A stretch of 42,071 bases of DNA. Source: Vavraia culicis subsp. floridensis. Taxonomy: Eukaryota > Microsporidia > Pleistophoridae. The notes below the pieces were generated by a model. That model made no database searches and was not told the DNA's origin. It was given only the letters and a program-made list of their open reading frames with translations. This document shows positions 40,351 to 42,071 of the stretch, in pieces. Position 1 is the stretch's first letter. Each line of letters opens with the position of its first letter. The stretch covers positions 1 through 42,071 of the forward strand of contig NW_007360653.1 of the NCBI RefSeq assembly GCF_000192795.1. Reading direction: 5' to 3'. Made by a program: the position numbers and the translations under genes.

Positions 40351-42071
40351 TGACGATGGGCACGAAAATTTTTGATTTGTTGATAGTTTCTGCATCGTAT
40401 TTAGGTATCAAAAAGGTGTTGCTGTCCCACGATAGTAGCCCATTTAATATTTTACAACGCTTCTAAAAATGTACATGTCAGAAAAAAAGGATATTAGTTA
40501 TTATTGCAAAAAATACGTTGTTTAGCATTATATGGGAGTAACAGTTGTAGAGATTGTGAGAAGACAGTCGAGTTATTTTAGTTTAATAGATTTTGTTTTG
40601 TTTAGTAAATAAAAATGGCGTACTTGAACAGATTATAGCAACTAAATCGCATATAGAGATGTTCTTCGATGGTGCTCTATTTAAATTCTCTAACAGATTT
40701 TTACTAAGGCAATTACATAATTAGCTAATGAACTTAGTCATTTGGATTATGAATCCAAGGCCGATGGTCATAGTCATCCGATGTACCAAGAAATATGTTT
40801 GTTGGTATTAGATGTGAATTAAAACACAAACATATTTTCAACAACAAAAGCACGCTATTAGAATAAACAATCCATTTTTGTTGTTATCTTCCTTATCTGT
40901 TGACTTGTGCTACCCACTAATAGCTTAAAGACACTGTAACTTGCACATCATTTATTTCTCTTGTCGCTAATTCAGTTAAACGGATTATTTAAGCATGCTT
41001 AAATCCAAATACAACTTGTTATTTTCCTATTTACAACGTATTCAATGTCAATCCGTAAGATAAAAGAACAACATTCAGTGAAATAAATTCAACTAAAATC
41101 CATAAATATATTTCTGATGGTATTATATATCATCTTCATAATCGTTTTCGTTTAGTACCGAATTATTATCACAATCATCATTGTGTAGGTAAAATGACAA
41201 CACGAAATATGATTGGTCAGTTGGTGGGAAATAAGTTATTTTACTTTCAAGAAAAATTAAAATTTTCGTTTGACATCTTTGCATTAAATAAAAATTCAAC
41301 GGCTGTTATTCCGTATATCTCTTCTGACATATCCTCAATTATATTTGCAAGCACCATTAACTACATGGTTAACGAATAAATCAACTTTAGACTCATACCA
41401 AAATACTCAGAACGAAAGAAAAAACATAACATATTGACAAAAGAAATCTACCTAGTAAATAATTGAACCTCTGTTTCATAAACAAAAATAGCACAGCTAG
41501 TGTACATATAAAATTACTAATAAGCTTATAAATTCCCTTTTTAGCTGCTAAGAGAGAGCATAGTTCTTTTCTATAGAGTTTATGAATCACATAAACAAAG
41601 GAACTCTACCGTTGTAAAATTCATATAGCACAATTTTTTTAATAATTCGGTATAAAATTGTTTTATATCGTTAAAGTGCCGTAACTACACGTGTAATAAA
41701 CGTATATTTATCGATATAGTATAGAAAGAGCAATACCAAACATTTTATGGCGTCTAGCCTCAAAATATTAAGCTGTAGCAGTTGGACTGTTGGCAGAAAA
41801 AACAGCACTATGTTTAACAATCGAATTCATTTAATTTAAAGATAATATACACCCAAGGCTCGTCTGTTAATTCAAACCTTTAGTAAAACGTATTGGTACA
41901 AAAACTAAGGATGATCTTACTATCGGTGCAGTTGCACACAAAAAGAAGTTTTATCAAATTTGACATGAGTAGATAATATTTAACAGTTACCAGCACATGA
42001 ATAAAGGCTTTTGCATTCTTATACGGTACTAGGTACAGTCTGTAACCAGACACTAAAAAGTGTGTTAAAGA
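40351..42071. other. Terminal gene-poor region
   Basis: About 1.7 kb of strongly AT-rich sequence. Open frames at 41194-41379 (plus) and 41393-41590 (minus) lack the start motif and look fortuitous. Confidence 0.5.

Noticed and set aside
1..42071. CRISPR arrays, bacterial operons or phage genes
   Set aside because: Nothing of the kind is visible; all recognisable genes are eukaryotic.

Overview
The window looks like a piece of a microsporidian (fungal-related intracellular parasite) genome. All proteins are eukaryotic and mostly intronless: an Arf-like GTPase, histone chaperone ASF1, an MRG/EAF3-type chromatin protein, a PKC-type kinase, SUMO, acidic ribosomal protein P2, a PAF1-like protein and eukaryotic RNase P RNA. 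At least 14 starts have a CCC triplet on the coding strand 0-21 nt upstream of the ATG (0-10 nt in all but ASF1), which is the known microsporidian transcription-start signature and implies nearly leaderless mRNAs. Genes are short and divergent and stand as less AT-rich islands in very AT-rich DNA. The low density (about 20 genes in 42 kb) suggests a larger-genome lineage such as Trachipleistophora, Vavraia or Pleistophora; that placement is inference. I found no rRNA or tRNA genes.

Layout. 0-3.8 kb: a 121-aa unknown protein, a Med27-like Mediator subunit, a Hub1/UBL5 gene interrupted by an in-frame TAA, and an ARL6-like GTPase. 5-12.4 kb, all minus strand: a 782-aa unknown, ASF1 with a large acidic insertion, a type II membrane protein (family A) and an MRG-domain protein. 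13.9-15.4 kb: an Ima1/Samp1-like zinc-ribbon inner-nuclear-membrane protein and a 54-aa MOZART1 (MZT1) gene. 15.4-23.9 kb: mostly empty AT-rich DNA with a possible transposase scrap, a 48-aa membrane ORF and a lysine-rich type II membrane protein (family B). 24-28.3 kb: a third such protein (family C), the PKC-type kinase and the RNase P RNA. 29.3-37.7 kb: two 1,200-bp inverted copies, which look identical, each with a complete PAF1-like gene; they flank 6 kb holding a 101-aa unknown, a secreted histidine acid phosphatase, ribosomal P2 and SUMO. 39.4-40.4 kb: the fourth type II membrane protein (family D).

Main points of novelty: (1) four dispersed single-pass membrane proteins that seem to share one divergent luminal alpha/beta domain, a likely undescribed paralogous family; (2) Hub1 with a stop codon exactly at its conserved Trp position; (3) the 1.2-kb inverted duplication of a Pol II elongation-factor-like gene; (4) ASF1 split by about 260 acidic residues before its last core strand; (5) minimal MZT1 and tail-less SUMO. 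Nuclear and chromatin functions (Med27-like, ASF1, MRG, PAF1-like, SUMO, Ima1-like) are well represented, but there is no operon logic; each gene appears to have its own CCC start signal.
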